A stretch of 64,000 nucleotides of DNA from Cordylochernes scorpioides. Its lineage: Eukaryota; Arthropoda; Arachnida; Pseudoscorpiones; Chernetidae. The stretch covers positions 9,910,072 through 9,974,071 of the forward strand of contig CP092880.1 of NCBI GenBank assembly GCA_030710605.1, given 5' to 3'. The notes under the pieces were generated by a model, which saw only the letters and a list, made by a program, of their open reading frames with translations, was not told the DNA's origin and did no database searches. Both the position numbers and the translations under genes were made by a program. Shown here piece after piece: positions 23,497 to 33,687 of the stretch (positions are counted from its first letter, which is position 1; each line of letters begins with the position of its first letter).

Positions 23497-23927
23497 TAGC
23501 CGAATGACCCGGGCAACGCCCGGGGTTTACCCGATTAAATGCTTTTATTAAAATACTATTTGTTAGAATTATAAATTGGCGCCGTGGATGTCATTCTTGT
23601 ATAATATATAAATGAGTTTTAAAAATTGTAAAAAAAAAAAAAATGCATCGGCCGGGAATCGAACCCGGGGCGCCCGCGTGGCAGGCGAGCATTCTACCAC
23701 TGAACCAAAAGCAAACGGTGACAGAAGTGTCTCGCACATTGGCGGCGCCATCATAGCGAACCAATAGGAGAGCGCCATTCCAAAAAAAAGCGAGTGGGGG
23801 GGGCATGATGGGAGAGGGGGGGGGGGGGCAAAGGTGGCGTGATCGTAGCCAACCAATAGGAGGGCGCCATTCCAAAAAAAAAGCAAACCGTGACAGAGAT
23901 GAGGAATGACGCTCGTAACTGTATATA
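23497..23927 (-). mobile_element. Helitron-like element HEL-F, copy 2
   Basis: Minus strand. The 3' end is at 23497 (CTAG, spacer, CGGGCAACGCCCG hairpin) and the 5' end at about 23927 (ttctatatacagttacgagc on the minus strand, preceded by A). The GTCACCGTTTGC block appears twice (near 23715 and 23885), showing an internal duplication with the tRNA-Gly chimera between. The G-run is at 23811-23829. Confidence 0.7.
23644..23708 (-). pseudogene. Truncated tRNA-Gly(GCC) fused to HEL-F
   Basis: On the minus strand, D arm TGGTTCAGTGG (box A), the anticodon arm with GCC, T arm GGTTCGATTCC (box B) and the 3' acceptor GCCGATGC are all almost identical to a eukaryotic tRNA-Gly. The 5' acceptor strand that should pair with CCGATGC is missing: HEL-F sequence (gtcaccgtttgctttt) joins directly at the D arm. 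A run of 13 T follows, as at a Pol III terminator. It cannot make a normal acceptor stem, but its internal promoter looks intact. Confidence 0.85.
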
Positions 23928-24089
23928 GAATACCACAAGTGTGGCGAAGGCTACCATCTTCAAGTACCATCTTGGTCTGAGTTGGACAACGCCAGCCAAC
24001 ACCTAGACCTGCCCACTCTGTGGGAAAGAACTCTTGTAGTCCATTGGTGGCGGAGTCTTTCCCACGGTGGGCGCCACCAATGACAACTT

Positions 24090-24345
24090 GTATATATTTA
24101 TATATATTAGATAATAAAAAGCATATATTGGATTTAATAAAAGATTTATTTTGCCAATATTTCGGCTGGCTGAACGCCAACCTTTATCGAGGTATTACAT
24201 CTTTGTATACACAAACTCAGCCCCACATAGAAGTAATTTCTGGTTGTTATAGTTGTGTTGTAGGGGTAATTTCTGGTTGTTATGATTGTGTTGTAGTTGG
24301 GCATATATTTAAAAGAGCTTACTATGTCTGGGAGAGGCAAGGCAC
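24090..24345. repeat. Palindromic repeat family P5, diverged copy
   Basis: agcatatattggatttaata, ttattttgccaatatttcgg, ctggctgaacgccaaccttt match the 24562-24772 palindrome arm. The second arm is replaced by duplicated gtaatttctggttgttat units (24230-24300). Confidence 0.6.
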
Positions 24346-24561
24346 GCCCGCGCGAGAAAAAGAAAAACAGTTTGTTCTTTGATTTGATTTGTTTGGTATA
24401 CAGCGTTGATCCTCTTTAAATATATATATTGTCCCCTTTGCTTGAGACCATTTTAATCTAAACGAACCAACATCATAGTGCACAAATCTAAAAGTGTACA
24501 AAGAACAACAGGTGTGATTCTTGCTTTGGGATCTATGGGCATATTTTGGAAACCTATAGGT

Positions 24562-24772
24562 ATATATTTAAATAAAAAGGCATATATTGGATCAAAATAT
24601 CATTTATTTTGCCAATATTTCAGTTGGCTGAACACCAACATTTTAAAGTGTTTTAAAGGTTGACACACTTTTAAAATGTTATAATACCTTGATAAAGGTT
24701 GGTATTCAGCCAACTGAAACATTGGTAAAATAAATGATATTTTGATCCAATATATGCCTTTTTATTTAAATA
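24562..24772. mobile_element. Palindromic element P5
   Basis: Near-perfect inverted repeat: taaataaaaaggcatatatt on the left and aatatatgcctttttattta on the right, arms about 90 bp. Each arm reads CTTGATAAAGGTTGG...CCAACTGAAAC on its outward strand, a hairpin next to GAAAC that resembles a degenerate hammerhead arm. Confidence 0.75.
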
Positions 24773-24829
24773 TCTATCTATGGATTGCTCTATTTTCAAA
24801 ATAGATAGAATATACGGTAAGGGTGAGAT

Positions 24830-25010
24830 ATTGTAGCAAAATATTTATTATTCTATAAACAGAATTCTGTAATGCTTCTATTCTGCTATTTCCCTTATTG
24901 CTTCTCTTACATTTTATAAATTTTAATTTGTGCTGATGCCTTACATAAATTGCCATGTCATCCTGAAGTTTGTCTTTCCTAATTTTCTATGTGGCAATAT
25001 TATGTGGGAG
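24830..25010 (+). repeat. Repeat family R4 copy
   Basis: ttgtagcaaaatatttatta to catcctgaagtttgtctttc. See 15215. Confidence 0.7.
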
Positions 25011-25132
25011 AAGAGAAGCTGCTATGTCATATTTGTCCTCACCCCCCGGTGATATAAAACTCTGATTTGTCAGAATGATGTCACTACAAGACAACTTCAT
25101 ACCTACCAAATCTGTTAATATAACAAATGTCA

Positions 25133-25530
25133 GGATTCTTCTTTCTTATCTCCACTCAATCATATTAGGGTATCAAACCTGTAGAGCTTGAGATTTTTTA
25201 TGGTGTGTCTGTTAGGGGTGAGTAGAGCTTGACAACCATCATGATTGGGTGAAGTAGAATGTGTCTGCTTTTGTCATTGAGACTGGGAGTACTACTCAGT
25301 GGCAGGCCGACTTAGCTCCAATATGAAATGCCGCCTATGACATGAGGAATAGACACCATGTACAGCCACTCCTAACATGGAGTACAAACGCTGCTCATCC
25401 TGTATTCCTGGATTAGAAGCCCTTACAGGGTACTATCAGCGGGGCCAGCTGAGCCCAGGTTTTTTAGCAAGCTTGTTACTGCTCCCCCTCCTCCTTTTTC
25501 ATCCAGGCTTGGGACCGGCAAAGACGGAGT
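25133..25530 (-). mobile_element. Half-LINE retroposon HL-E, copy 4
   Basis: Minus-strand full copy, tail at 25133 and head at 25530 (gggaccggcaaagacggag). It keeps the tactcacccctaacagacac junction segment like copy 2. Confidence 0.8.
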
Positions 25531-25848
25531 GACATATTAAAGTGAGAAGTTGGAGATAAAAATTGGAAGGATTCAGCAAGGCCATTGTGTACAATATCAA
25601 ACCCCTGGTAGAATCAACAACATTATGGCACCATACTGACAACTTGATTTAATGGCTCGTTCTCAAATTATCCATGTTTATTTGCCTTGCTTTTTTGTCA
25701 CACAGTTTTACGATTGTGATTTTCATGTTAACATTGTATCCCAAATTGCATTTTTAGTTTTATTTAAAATGTGTACAGATTTTTTTATTAAGTTGGCTTC
25801 TATTGCTGCAGAATGTACAGATCCCTTTTTAGCTAGAACATTATAGAC

Positions 25849-26115
25849 ATGGTTCTGTCAGAGAACAACAGTCATAAGTTTTCAAATCTTAAGTCCAGAC
25901 TTAAGTCTGGTTATCTGCATACAATGACTTTCCAGAATGGTTGCAAGGTTTTCCCACTATGTACTAAGTGCAATTATCAACCTGAAACCCCAAACCACAT
26001 TGTTGACTGTATTGACTCATCCAGTGATGAGTTTTACTCATCCCCAGCAGACATCATCTCAAGCTCTACAAGTTTGATACCTTGATATGATTGAGTGGAG
26101 ATAAGAAAGAAGAAG
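25849..26115 (+). pseudogene. LINE ORF2 C-terminus and tail
   Basis: 78-codon frame: LKSRLKSGYLHTMTFQNGCK, then C-x2-C...H-x3-D-C (CTKCNYQPETPNHIVDC), the zinc-knuckle end of an I/Nimb-type LINE ORF2. It is followed by the gagataagaaagaagaagac tail shared with all HL-E retroposons, so this is the probable source of their tail. Confidence 0.75.
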
Positions 26116-26127
26116 ACATAGGAGGTC

Positions 26128-26430
26128 AGTGAAGGATGGTCTAAACCGTTGGTTTCTGACCGCTACAACTCAAGTTCGATTCCCGCATTGGGCACTTTTT
26201 TCTGATTTAAAAAAAAAATGCTCCAATGCCCCCGATTTTGCAAAAGTCCAGCCCCACCAGCGAGTACAAGTAACCAAACGTAGCTCTGACACGTTTGTAA
26301 GTGCAAAGTCGAACTGCTGTTCACATGTGTAGACATTTGGTGCACTTACAGTAAAAGCAGTCGCCTACTTCTACCCACCATGATTATCATGGCCTGTATC
26401 AAGTATACTAGGAATAAGCAAAAAAAAATT
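26128..26430 (+). mobile_element. SINE-C full-length copy
   Basis: tRNA-like head with box A (TGGTCTAAACCG) and box B (GTTCGATTCCC), a body ccagccccaccagcgagtac, and a tail cccaccatgattatcatggc ending in ggaataagcaaaaaaaa. It sits directly downstream of a LINE tail. Confidence 0.9.
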
Positions 26431-26479
26431 AATAAATAAATAATTTATAGATGCAACTTTACAATAATGTTTATGAAAA

Positions 26480-26700
26480 AAGAAAGTGAAATTGTACTGG
26501 GATGAGGTTGATAAATTACAAGAAAACATCTCCAGATCATGTACCTAAATGTTGCTGATGGCTTACGTCATCTGTCAGAATAATATCAATTGTTGATTAT
26601 TAATTATTCCAGAATTGGCTAACTTTTTCTTAATTAATCAAGAAATGTACACATTTAAGGCTATTGGCCCTCATCAGCGTAATGCTTATATTGCTTAATT
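26480..26700 (-). mobile_element. Degenerate hammerhead element (RZ-D2)
   Basis: gtgaaattgtactgggatga, ggcttacgtcatctgtcaga, and on the minus strand CTGATGAGGGCCAATAGCC followed by TTAAATG in place of GAAAC. Stem I partners are poor, so it is inactive by inspection. Confidence 0.6.
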
Positions 26701-27360
26701 TCTTGTATTGATGTCTCAGAGCTTTAAAAGAAATGCTAATTTGCTATTGATGTAAACCTTTCCCCTTATCTATACAGCTATGCTCTTCAAAAATACATAT
26801 TTTAGTTCAATTCTATCATTTGTTATATTCTTTTAAATAGTAAATTCATATTTTTCTCATTATTATTCTCTATATAAATTATAATAATATAAAAACATAT
26901 TTTAACAATATTTTTGTAATGTGCAAAAGATATACAAACATTTGAGTCAATAAAATTGGTAAAAAGAAGTAAACTATTCAATTTTTTATGTTTAACAAAT
27001 GTTTTAATTTTTACACAATAATTCACCAACACTTGAAACCTGTTAATTTTTAAATATTTCGTTTGATTTTAATATTTTTAACATCTCAAGTGTTCAATTA
27101 GTCTTGACATTTTATTAAATTGTATATATTCCGAGGTTTTTTATATATATATATAAAGGGTTAAAAAGGTTAAATTTTGTTTTCACATGCCGCTTTGATA
27201 AAAATGCGGTGTATAGCTTTAAAAACACAACTGGTTGATTTTGTATTTCTTTATATTTAGCAACTGATACAAATGGGCTTAACTGGGTGTAACTCAAGTA
27301 TATTTATAATGTAATAAACGTCAGAAAAAGATAAGTGTTAAATATTTTAAAATAACTTAC
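26701..27360. other. AT-rich, ceramide synthase intron 1
   Basis: Lies downstream of the ceramide synthase exon on its coding strand. No further exon was found here. Frames at 26823-27032 and 27115-27297 are Lys/Asn/Ile-rich and look non-coding. Confidence 0.4.
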
Positions 27361-27545
27361 CGTTCTAAGACGAAACGAACCACCAACAAAACTAATGCAA
27401 CGAGCAATGCGTAATAGAGGTCATTAAACTGTGCATATTTTATAACATCTGTCTTTGCATAGTCCGCCCATGTGGTATTTGGTGGCAGCCAAATATCTTC
27501 ACTCCAAAACCAAGAACACAAACGATTTAGATAACCGTCCTCCAT
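27361..27545 (-). CDS. Ceramide synthase, first coding exon
   Basis: Acyl-CoA-dependent ceramide synthases (CERS/LASS; schlank in flies) N-acylate sphingoid bases in the ER membrane. This exon matches the family N-terminus: about ten residues, then WFWSEDIWLPPNTTWADY (family pattern W-x3-WLP-x-N-x-TW-D), then a first membrane segment LYYALLVALVLLVVRFVLE. It ends at a clean donor, GAACG|GTAAGTT, in phase 2. I chose the ATG at 27543-27545, which fits family spacing; an in-frame ATG at 27579-27581 would add twelve residues. The homeobox-like and TLC domains would be on later exons at lower coordinates, which I could not find. The paralogue is not resolvable. Confidence 0.8.
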
Positions 27546-29487
27546 AACGGCAAGTCGTCCGTATGATGATGCCTCTAACACTAGCGTATAAGTAGCGCTT
27601 GGATATTCAGTTTTTGTTGTTATTATTTCTTTGGCACCATTGCTATGAGATTTAAAATTAGGTAATGATAAAATTTCTTAAAAAGCAGTTCAACTCTAAA
27701 GGTTAATTTATTATTTTGGATATAATTAAATAATATTTTTAAAAAATAGTTTTTTAATATCCTTAGGGAAGAATCTTAAAATGGTTGCTTGAAATTTGTT
27801 TAAAGGATTTTAATTAAGAACTCATTATTTTTTTAGATAAAAAAGAACTTCTAATTTAAATAATATAGTAAAAATCTCTTTTGATTCTTTCAAAATATGT
27901 AGGCTGATATTAACTATATAAATTATTCTAGATATTTTTATGATAAACCATGAATCTCTATAACCTTTTGACAAAACAATAACTGAGAAAATAAGTCATA
28001 TAATGATTTTGTGACAAAATATATTGTTAATATGATAAAAACTTGAATATGTTTAGAAAATTTGAAAGCTTATCGTTATTTTTTATGTTTTTAAAAGATA
28101 TATCCTTGCGGGTTTTTTTTGTTTTTTTTTTTGTTTTTTTGTTTTTCCTACTATCTCTGTTATCTTCACCAAATTGTTGCAAAATTAAAAATGCATTAAA
28201 TATTTAGTGATGAATTTATCAACTCCTTTTACCATTGATGAATTTGTAGAAAACTGAATAAGGGCTGTCTAGACTCATCTGAATATTGAGATTTGAAGGA
28301 CAAAGATATATTAAATTTAAGGTTGAATGAGAGTTTGTGAAGGAAATAGATTATTTGTTTCAGTAAAATGTCAAAAAATCAGCACGCAAAGATTTTTTTT
28401 TTTGAGAGAGAGAGAGAGAGAGAAAGAAAGTCACAAAGGAAGGGTATGCAGTCTCCCACTCCAGAAAATTTCAAGTGTTGTTTAGGAATGCCCGCACATA
28501 GAGAGTATTTGAACAAGTTGACTGCGATAAGCTGCTGCTTAGGAATGACCTAGCAAAACATGACCATGTCTGCTGATCTGATATACCTAGTGTCAAAAGA
28601 GTTGTCCCTCATGCTCGACATTACTATTCTGCGTTTTTCTAGCTCCCTATACTTTATCAATGCTTGTATGGAGAAAAATCTATAAATACTAATAAATGCA
28701 GTAGTTTTCTATGAGAAATTGCCTAAAAATATGTGTAATCCCAGTTTCTCCTGAAAGTGGTCTCTATCAGCTGGTCTAGTCAAGTCATATGAAATATTTC
28801 AAACAAAACCATTTCTGATAAGGAATCACATCCTAGCAAAACCAGGTTCAGCTATTATTTTAGAAGACTTATTAGAAATTCTACTGTTTATAATTTTAGA
28901 GAATCATAATGATTTTTGTGATGCCTTTTTCATAAATTTGTAATCGTCATTTCTATGGCCATATTTATCAACTTGAAAATGCAAAGCCACTTTGTGAGCA
29001 AGGTCCTATTTTCCATTACCTCTTAATATAACGGTCGCCGAGATTGTACATCGAGCTCAAGACAGAGATGTCTGGCGTCGCATTGTGTTTGGGATGTAAT
29101 GCATACAATGGGCTACAAGTTCTATCGCGAATAAAATTATATTACTAATTACTTAATATTAACCTTCAGAGGGCTTTACCAACCCCTTTCTACGCCCTCA
29201 AAAACAAATCAAGCATATTATAGGATTATATTTATTTTCGTAATTTCTTATATATTTAATGACTACAATGTGGCCAGTCTCCAGCTTTTAAGAAGGCAGG
29301 GAATTGCATCACATTAATTTATATGTACACTGGCTACAAAAATGTGCATACTTAATAACAACATTAAGGTATATAGATGATTAAATTTCTGAAACTGTAA
29401 TTAATTTATATATGTGCCAAAAGAGGCACCTATATCATTCTCTGGAACTTTATGTTGTAAGGTTATATAAATATTTTGGATTCTTAA
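27546..29487. other. Ceramide synthase upstream region, no other gene
   Basis: Contains the presumed 5' UTR and promoter of the ceramide synthase (27546-27700; no clear core motif). The rest is AT-rich, with a (GA)n microsatellite at 28405-28423. A possible LINE fragment near 29030-29100 reads in one plus frame as AQDRDVWRRIVFG, a motif common at LINE C-termini. Confidence 0.4.
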
Positions 29488-29500
29488 GCTCATATTTAAT

Positions 29501-31945
29501 CAACAACAACAACAACAACAACAAAAAAGCCTTTATTTAGGGTCACTGACCCTATACAGGATTCACCAGAGGTATGCATAAGAACAAAGCAGTGAGACAA
29601 CGGAAATAGCGATATATACAGAGTAAAAAGAGAAAGAAAAAAAAAAAAAAAACAAGAAAAGGAAAAAAAAAATAATAAGAAGAAAGAGGGAAGCAAGAAA
29701 TCAACACAAAAAGAGTACAGTAAGAAAGTGAGGAGTGAGTATCACTTGGCCTTCTTCTGAGATATGGACTTGTGGAAACCATAAAACGCCGTAGCAATAT
29801 ACTTATTCTGGGTCATATTGTCAATTATTGATGGAAGTGAAGCACAGAGTTGCCCAGTTTTGAGCATAAGGGTTCTTCTTTCTTCTTTCAGAGCAGAGCA
29901 ATCAAAAATATAGTGAGTGATTTCATTTTGTAGTTTTGAATTACAGAAGGTACAAGTCGGGTCCTCACCGCAGAGCATCTTGGTGTGGTTTTCTCTAAAA
30001 AAACTTGAAAGTATTCTAACTTGTGCGAGTAGTCTTACAACCGGGAAAGGAAAATCCCCTAAGAGGTATCCCTCCGTCATGAAAGATATGTGAATGTCTT
30101 TGTAGTGAGAGTATAGCTTAGATTTATCCATTCTTGTAAGGTCGTTTTGTATAGATTGGTCTGCCGCTGTTTTTAAGAGCCCTGTAATCGCGCTCCTCAG
30201 CGTTTCAGGGTCATCACAGGAAACAAGTGCAGGGGATCCATTATCGTTAAGCAGATTAGTGAGCTTTTTAATGAAACCGATGGGTGTGCCCGAAGCATTA
30301 GAGAGTTCCCGTGTTCTATTAAAACATATACGTGGCAATCTGTCACTGCTCATATTCAACACCCGCAGCCAATACTTCAGGGTTAATTTTAAGGCTGTTA
30401 CACTCAATGAGATACGACCGGTTTCTAATCTGATTAGGTAACCTGGAGTGTATCTGGGCAGATTCAGGAACCTACGGATAAATATGTCTTGTATATTGTC
30501 CAGTAAGTCTTTATGCTCTGTTGCCCATAATGGAGCGGCATACATCAGGACAGCTCTCACTATTGTATCAAAGAGTTTGATTGATAAATTTATTGACTTT
30601 GCTTTTGATTTTATTAATATTGGGTGTGTGGCGTTAATTGCTGTAAGTGCTTTTCCTTTAAAGTAATTTGCCGGGTGAGTAGTTGTTATTGTTGGTGTCA
30701 GAGGGAATCCCAAGTATGTATATCTTGAAGTTATTGCTATGGGTTTATCATTCCAGAACCATCTATCCTTATTTGAGGGTTTACCTCCATTACGGAACAC
30801 CATAATCTTTGACTTGGACTCATTTAGTGTCATTAAGTTCTCATCGAGATATTCTTTCAGTATTTTGATCTTCTTTTGGAGGTTTATCCTGGACTCACCT
30901 ATAATTGCTATGTCGTCGGCGTACAGCAATAAATGGATATCTCCAAATTCTGGCAAATTTACACTCGGCAGGTCTGAGTTATTATAAATTTCGATTAAGT
31001 CCGTGATAAATAATATAAATAGCAGTGGGGAAAGTGGTTCTCCCTGGAGGACTCCCGAGTTTATCTTAATACTTTCCGTAAATGATCCCTTCCATCTGAT
31101 AGCTATAGTTGCTTGTTCGTAGTAACTTTTGATCGTACTTATGAATTGGTAACTTATGCCTAGGTTGTAAAGTTTTTTCCAAAGTAGTGAGTGGGGTACA
31201 GTATCAAATGCCTTCCTTAGATCGACAAAAAAGACATATAGTTTTCCCCTCTTTTTTCTTAATGATAGTTGGATTAAAGTAGTTAGTGTAAATATGTGGT
31301 CAATACATGATCTTTCTTTTCTAAATCCCGCTTGGTTTTCGGGTATAACCCTTCTTCCTTCGACCCATTCCTCCAGTCGTGATCTTAGGATTGATGTGAA
31401 AAGCTTTGATACATTGCTAATCAGTGCAATACCTCGGTAGTTGGAGGGGCTGTTCTTATAACCGTTTTTAAAGATTGGGTGTATAGTGGAATTAGTCCAA
31501 ATTGCTGGGTATTTTCCAGTCGTCATAACACTATTGTAGAGTTGTTTCAACAGCAGTATGTACGAATCAGGGAGTGTTTTTAATACTTCATTGGGGATGC
31601 CATCGGGCCCGCATGCCTTGTTACTCCTCAAACCAGCTATCTCCTTGTATATGTCTGCATTGGTTATCTCTGAGTCCAATATAGGATCGTTCTGAGAAAT
31701 CACATTATGTAAATTACAAATTCTCAAATTTTTCTCTGTAGTCATTAGTTCGCGGTAAAAGTTCAGCCAGTCCTGTATAGATATTTCTCCTTGGATTATA
31801 GATGTGCTTTTGTAGAGCGCAATAGTTTTCCAGAAGGTCTTTGAGTCTTTAGCATTTCTGAGTATTTCCTGTTTTTCATTATCAAAGCCTTTCCTTTTTA
31901 GATCCAATAAAGCAAGATATTTCTTTCTGGAAGAAGCATAACATT
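29501..31945 (-). mobile_element. 5'-truncated LINE with TSD
   Basis: A 2.4-kb non-LTR retrotransposon insertion on the minus strand. The 3' end is a (TTG)n tail at 29501-29525, preceded by AAATAAAGGC. A perfect 13-bp duplication, GCTCATATTTAAT, flanks it at 29488-29500 and 31946-31958. The 5' end is truncated inside ORF2; the endonuclease domain is absent. The open RT frame suggests fairly recent insertion. Confidence 0.93.
29742..31907 (-). CDS. LINE reverse transcriptase (ORF2, 5'-truncated)
   Basis: 721 codons uninterrupted. The first in-frame ATG is internal, and the frame continues upstream to the truncation point at about 31945. Non-LTR RT blocks in order: LRSNKACGPDGIPNEVLK (about 90), SNYRGIALISNVSKLF, NQAGFRKERSCIDHIF, FVDLRKAFDTVPHSLLW, GVLQGEPLSPLLF, the catalytic YADD at about residue 329, then GFPLTP. 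The C-terminus has a knuckle CTFCNSK...THYIFDC. The order fits the I/Jockey-type group; the clade is not assignable by eye. It would copy element RNA at nicked chromosomal DNA, but without endonuclease it is probably inert. Confidence 0.93.
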   Translation of the reverse strand: MDLKRKGFDNEKQEILRNAKDSKTFWKTIALYKSTSIIQGEISIQDWLNFYRELMTTEKNLRICNLHNVISQNDPILDSEITNADIYKEIAGLRSNKACGPDGIPNEVLKTLPDSYILLLKQLYNSVMTTGKYPAIWTNSTIHPIFKNGYKNSPSNYRGIALISNVSKLFTSILRSRLEEWVEGRRVIPENQAGFRKERSCIDHIFTLTTLIQLSLRKKRGKLYVFFVDLRKAFDTVPHSLLWKKLYNLGISYQFISTIKSYYEQATIAIRWKGSFTESIKINSGVLQGEPLSPLLFILFITDLIEIYNNSDLPSVNLPEFGDIHLLLYADDIAIIGESRINLQKKIKILKEYLDENLMTLNESKSKIMVFRNGGKPSNKDRWFWNDKPIAITSRYTYLGFPLTPTITTTHPANYFKGKALTAINATHPILIKSKAKSINLSIKLFDTIVRAVLMYAAPLWATEHKDLLDNIQDIFIRRFLNLPRYTPGYLIRLETGRISLSVTALKLTLKYWLRVLNMSSDRLPRICFNRTRELSNASGTPIGFIKKLTNLLNDNGSPALVSCDDPETLRSAITGLLKTAADQSIQNDLTRMDKSKLYSHYKDIHISFMTEGYLLGDFPFPVVRLLAQVRILSSFFRENHTKMLCGEDPTCTFCNSKLQNEITHYIFDCSALKEERRTLMLKTGQLCASLPSIIDNMTQNKYIATAFYGFHKSISQKKAK

Positions 31946-31958
31946 GCTCATATTTAAT

Positions 31959-32385
31959 CTGTAGAATACAAAGTGCGCTTGTGATTTTACAAGAGGCATA
32001 ATCATAGACTTCAGAGAAGGTGGAATTTCAACTAGAGAAATTGTAAAGTAGACTGAAATCAAAGTACTTTTCTAAGGATTTAGTCTCAGTGGTCAGAGGA
32101 AGAGAAAAGTTTTAAAAAAAAACCTAGCTCAGGTCGCTCTATAGTAACAACAGAGAGAAGGGATAGGAAGATTAGAAAGATGGTTGTAGCAGATAGGAAA
32201 AACTGCACAGATGATTCAAGCATCTCTACATGTTCAAAATGAATCTGAACCATCTGAACACAATTAATAACCGTTTTATCAGAGCGGAATTCTCTGTAGT
32301 CCATCACCTTTATTAAGGATTCCCCTCTCTGCCAAATACAGAAGCGTCAGGCTCAGTTGATGTAAAGAGAGGTCTTTGGGCTCAA
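31959..32385. other. No gene recognised
   Basis: Sequence next to the LINE; possibly the upstream part of the Tc1 remnant at 32390. No confident motif. Confidence 0.4.
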
Positions 32386-32389
32386 GAAT

Positions 32390-32850
32390 GCCATTCTATT
32401 ATTTGTTCTGAAGAATTCAGAATCAGTTTTGGGGTTCATTTCGGCGGGATATATGTTATATAAAGGCCCCAAGAAATATTCCATCAAGACTGTATTGTGG
32501 AAAAGAATACAGCAAGAACTCCTGGCTCCATGGTGTGGAGTGGCATCAGCTATGAATGTAGGATCCCTTCAGTCTTTATTCAAGGCAAATGACTGCTCAA
32601 CTTTACATTGCATATGTGTTGTACCCTAATGTGTTACCATTTCTTGAGCAGAATAACAATGCCATTTCCAACTGAAAAAAAAAATAAAAATAAAAAAATA
32701 ACACCCAACCACATACATCCAACATCTCGCGAGCCTTCCTTCAAAATGCTGACATCTGTCCCTGAACTGCGTGTTCCCCAGATCTTTCCCCAATTGAGAA
32801 TATAATGGACATGATGAAGAGGAAAATTTGGCAATCTCCACAGTCAAGTA
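32390..32850 (+). pseudogene. Tc1-family transposase pseudogene
   Basis: With frameshifts and stops, the plus strand reads CSEEFRISFGVHFGGIYV (the SDESRF region), then GSMVWSGISYECRIPSVFIQ, LPFLSRI, and LSPIENIMDMMKRKIWQSP (the PDLNPIEN-W block with the catalytic E of DD34E). First-D and HDNA-region residues are mutated. The catalytic core of a cut-and-paste transposase is clearly dead. TIRs were not located. Confidence 0.75.
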
Positions 32851-32959
32851 ATCTTCAACAGTTTTGTTAAAAAATTGAAATGCCTTGGTCTCTAGCATCC
32901 CACAAGAATCCATAAAAACTGTATGACAGTATGCCTCACAGTGTAGCTGTTTGTATAGT

Positions 32960-33680
32960 TTTAAAGAAAGACACTAAATATTGATAAAAAGCTGTAAATC
33001 TCCATAAATTTATCACCATTTAAAAATACTTTCAGGTTTTTGTGCAATTAATTGATAAAGAGAGGGGGAGCAAACCCTCAAAAAAAAAAAAAAAATTGTA
33101 CGCCCCTTTTTTTATGTAATTATATCCAATGGATCTCCATTTAACTCAAATTGAGAGGGGTCTAAGATTATTCCAATTCCTTCCAGTACCTCTTCCTGAT
33201 ACATATGTGTCGTTTTCACACCTTTTTCAAAGAAGTGGCGTTTGATCACCTCTGGTAGGATGCCCGTATAAACCATGATTAACGTTAAGTGATGGTCTCA
33301 CCATACCCTTGGCACTTCTTTCTCGGGATGAATGTGCTTATATTCCGCCACTACTCAGTGATTTTATTCATCTAATGTGGATAATGCCACCGCAAAAGAT
33401 GTACATGTCTTGTTGTTAAGAGTTTCTAGGTGAATTTTAGTAACTTGAAGGTGTAAGTCATAACTTTGTATTTATCTTATCACCTGATAAGGTGAGACAT
33501 GGTTCTGGGTAAAACGTTCATCGCCTAGTGAAAAGTTTCAGTCATCAGAGCAGATTTTGATGAAATCTTTTATGAACAGCATATGGCAACTATCATAAAT
33601 CAATTTCTTGGTCTATCATCTGCTCCCTTAACTTTCTGGTAGCATTTTGTTCTTGAAAAATGAAAAAAAAAAATCTATAT
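32960..33680. other. No gene recognised
   Basis: Contains A-runs and G-rich fragments. Near 33480-33530, cctgataaggtgagacatgg followed by gtaaaacgttc is weakly reminiscent of the hammerhead-like arms elsewhere. Confidence 0.35.
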
Positions 33681-33687
33681 GTATATA

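Noticed and set aside
23569..24180. 203-codon minus-strand open frame and overlapping frames
   Set aside because: It runs through HEL-F, the tRNA-Gly piece and poly-G/poly-T tracts; composition-driven, no domain.
26163..26345. Recurrent minus/plus frames with TRWWGW or VHLRVQVTKRGSGT-like peptides (also 36402, 52165, 57023, 57491)
   Set aside because: Translations of SINE-C copies, not proteins.
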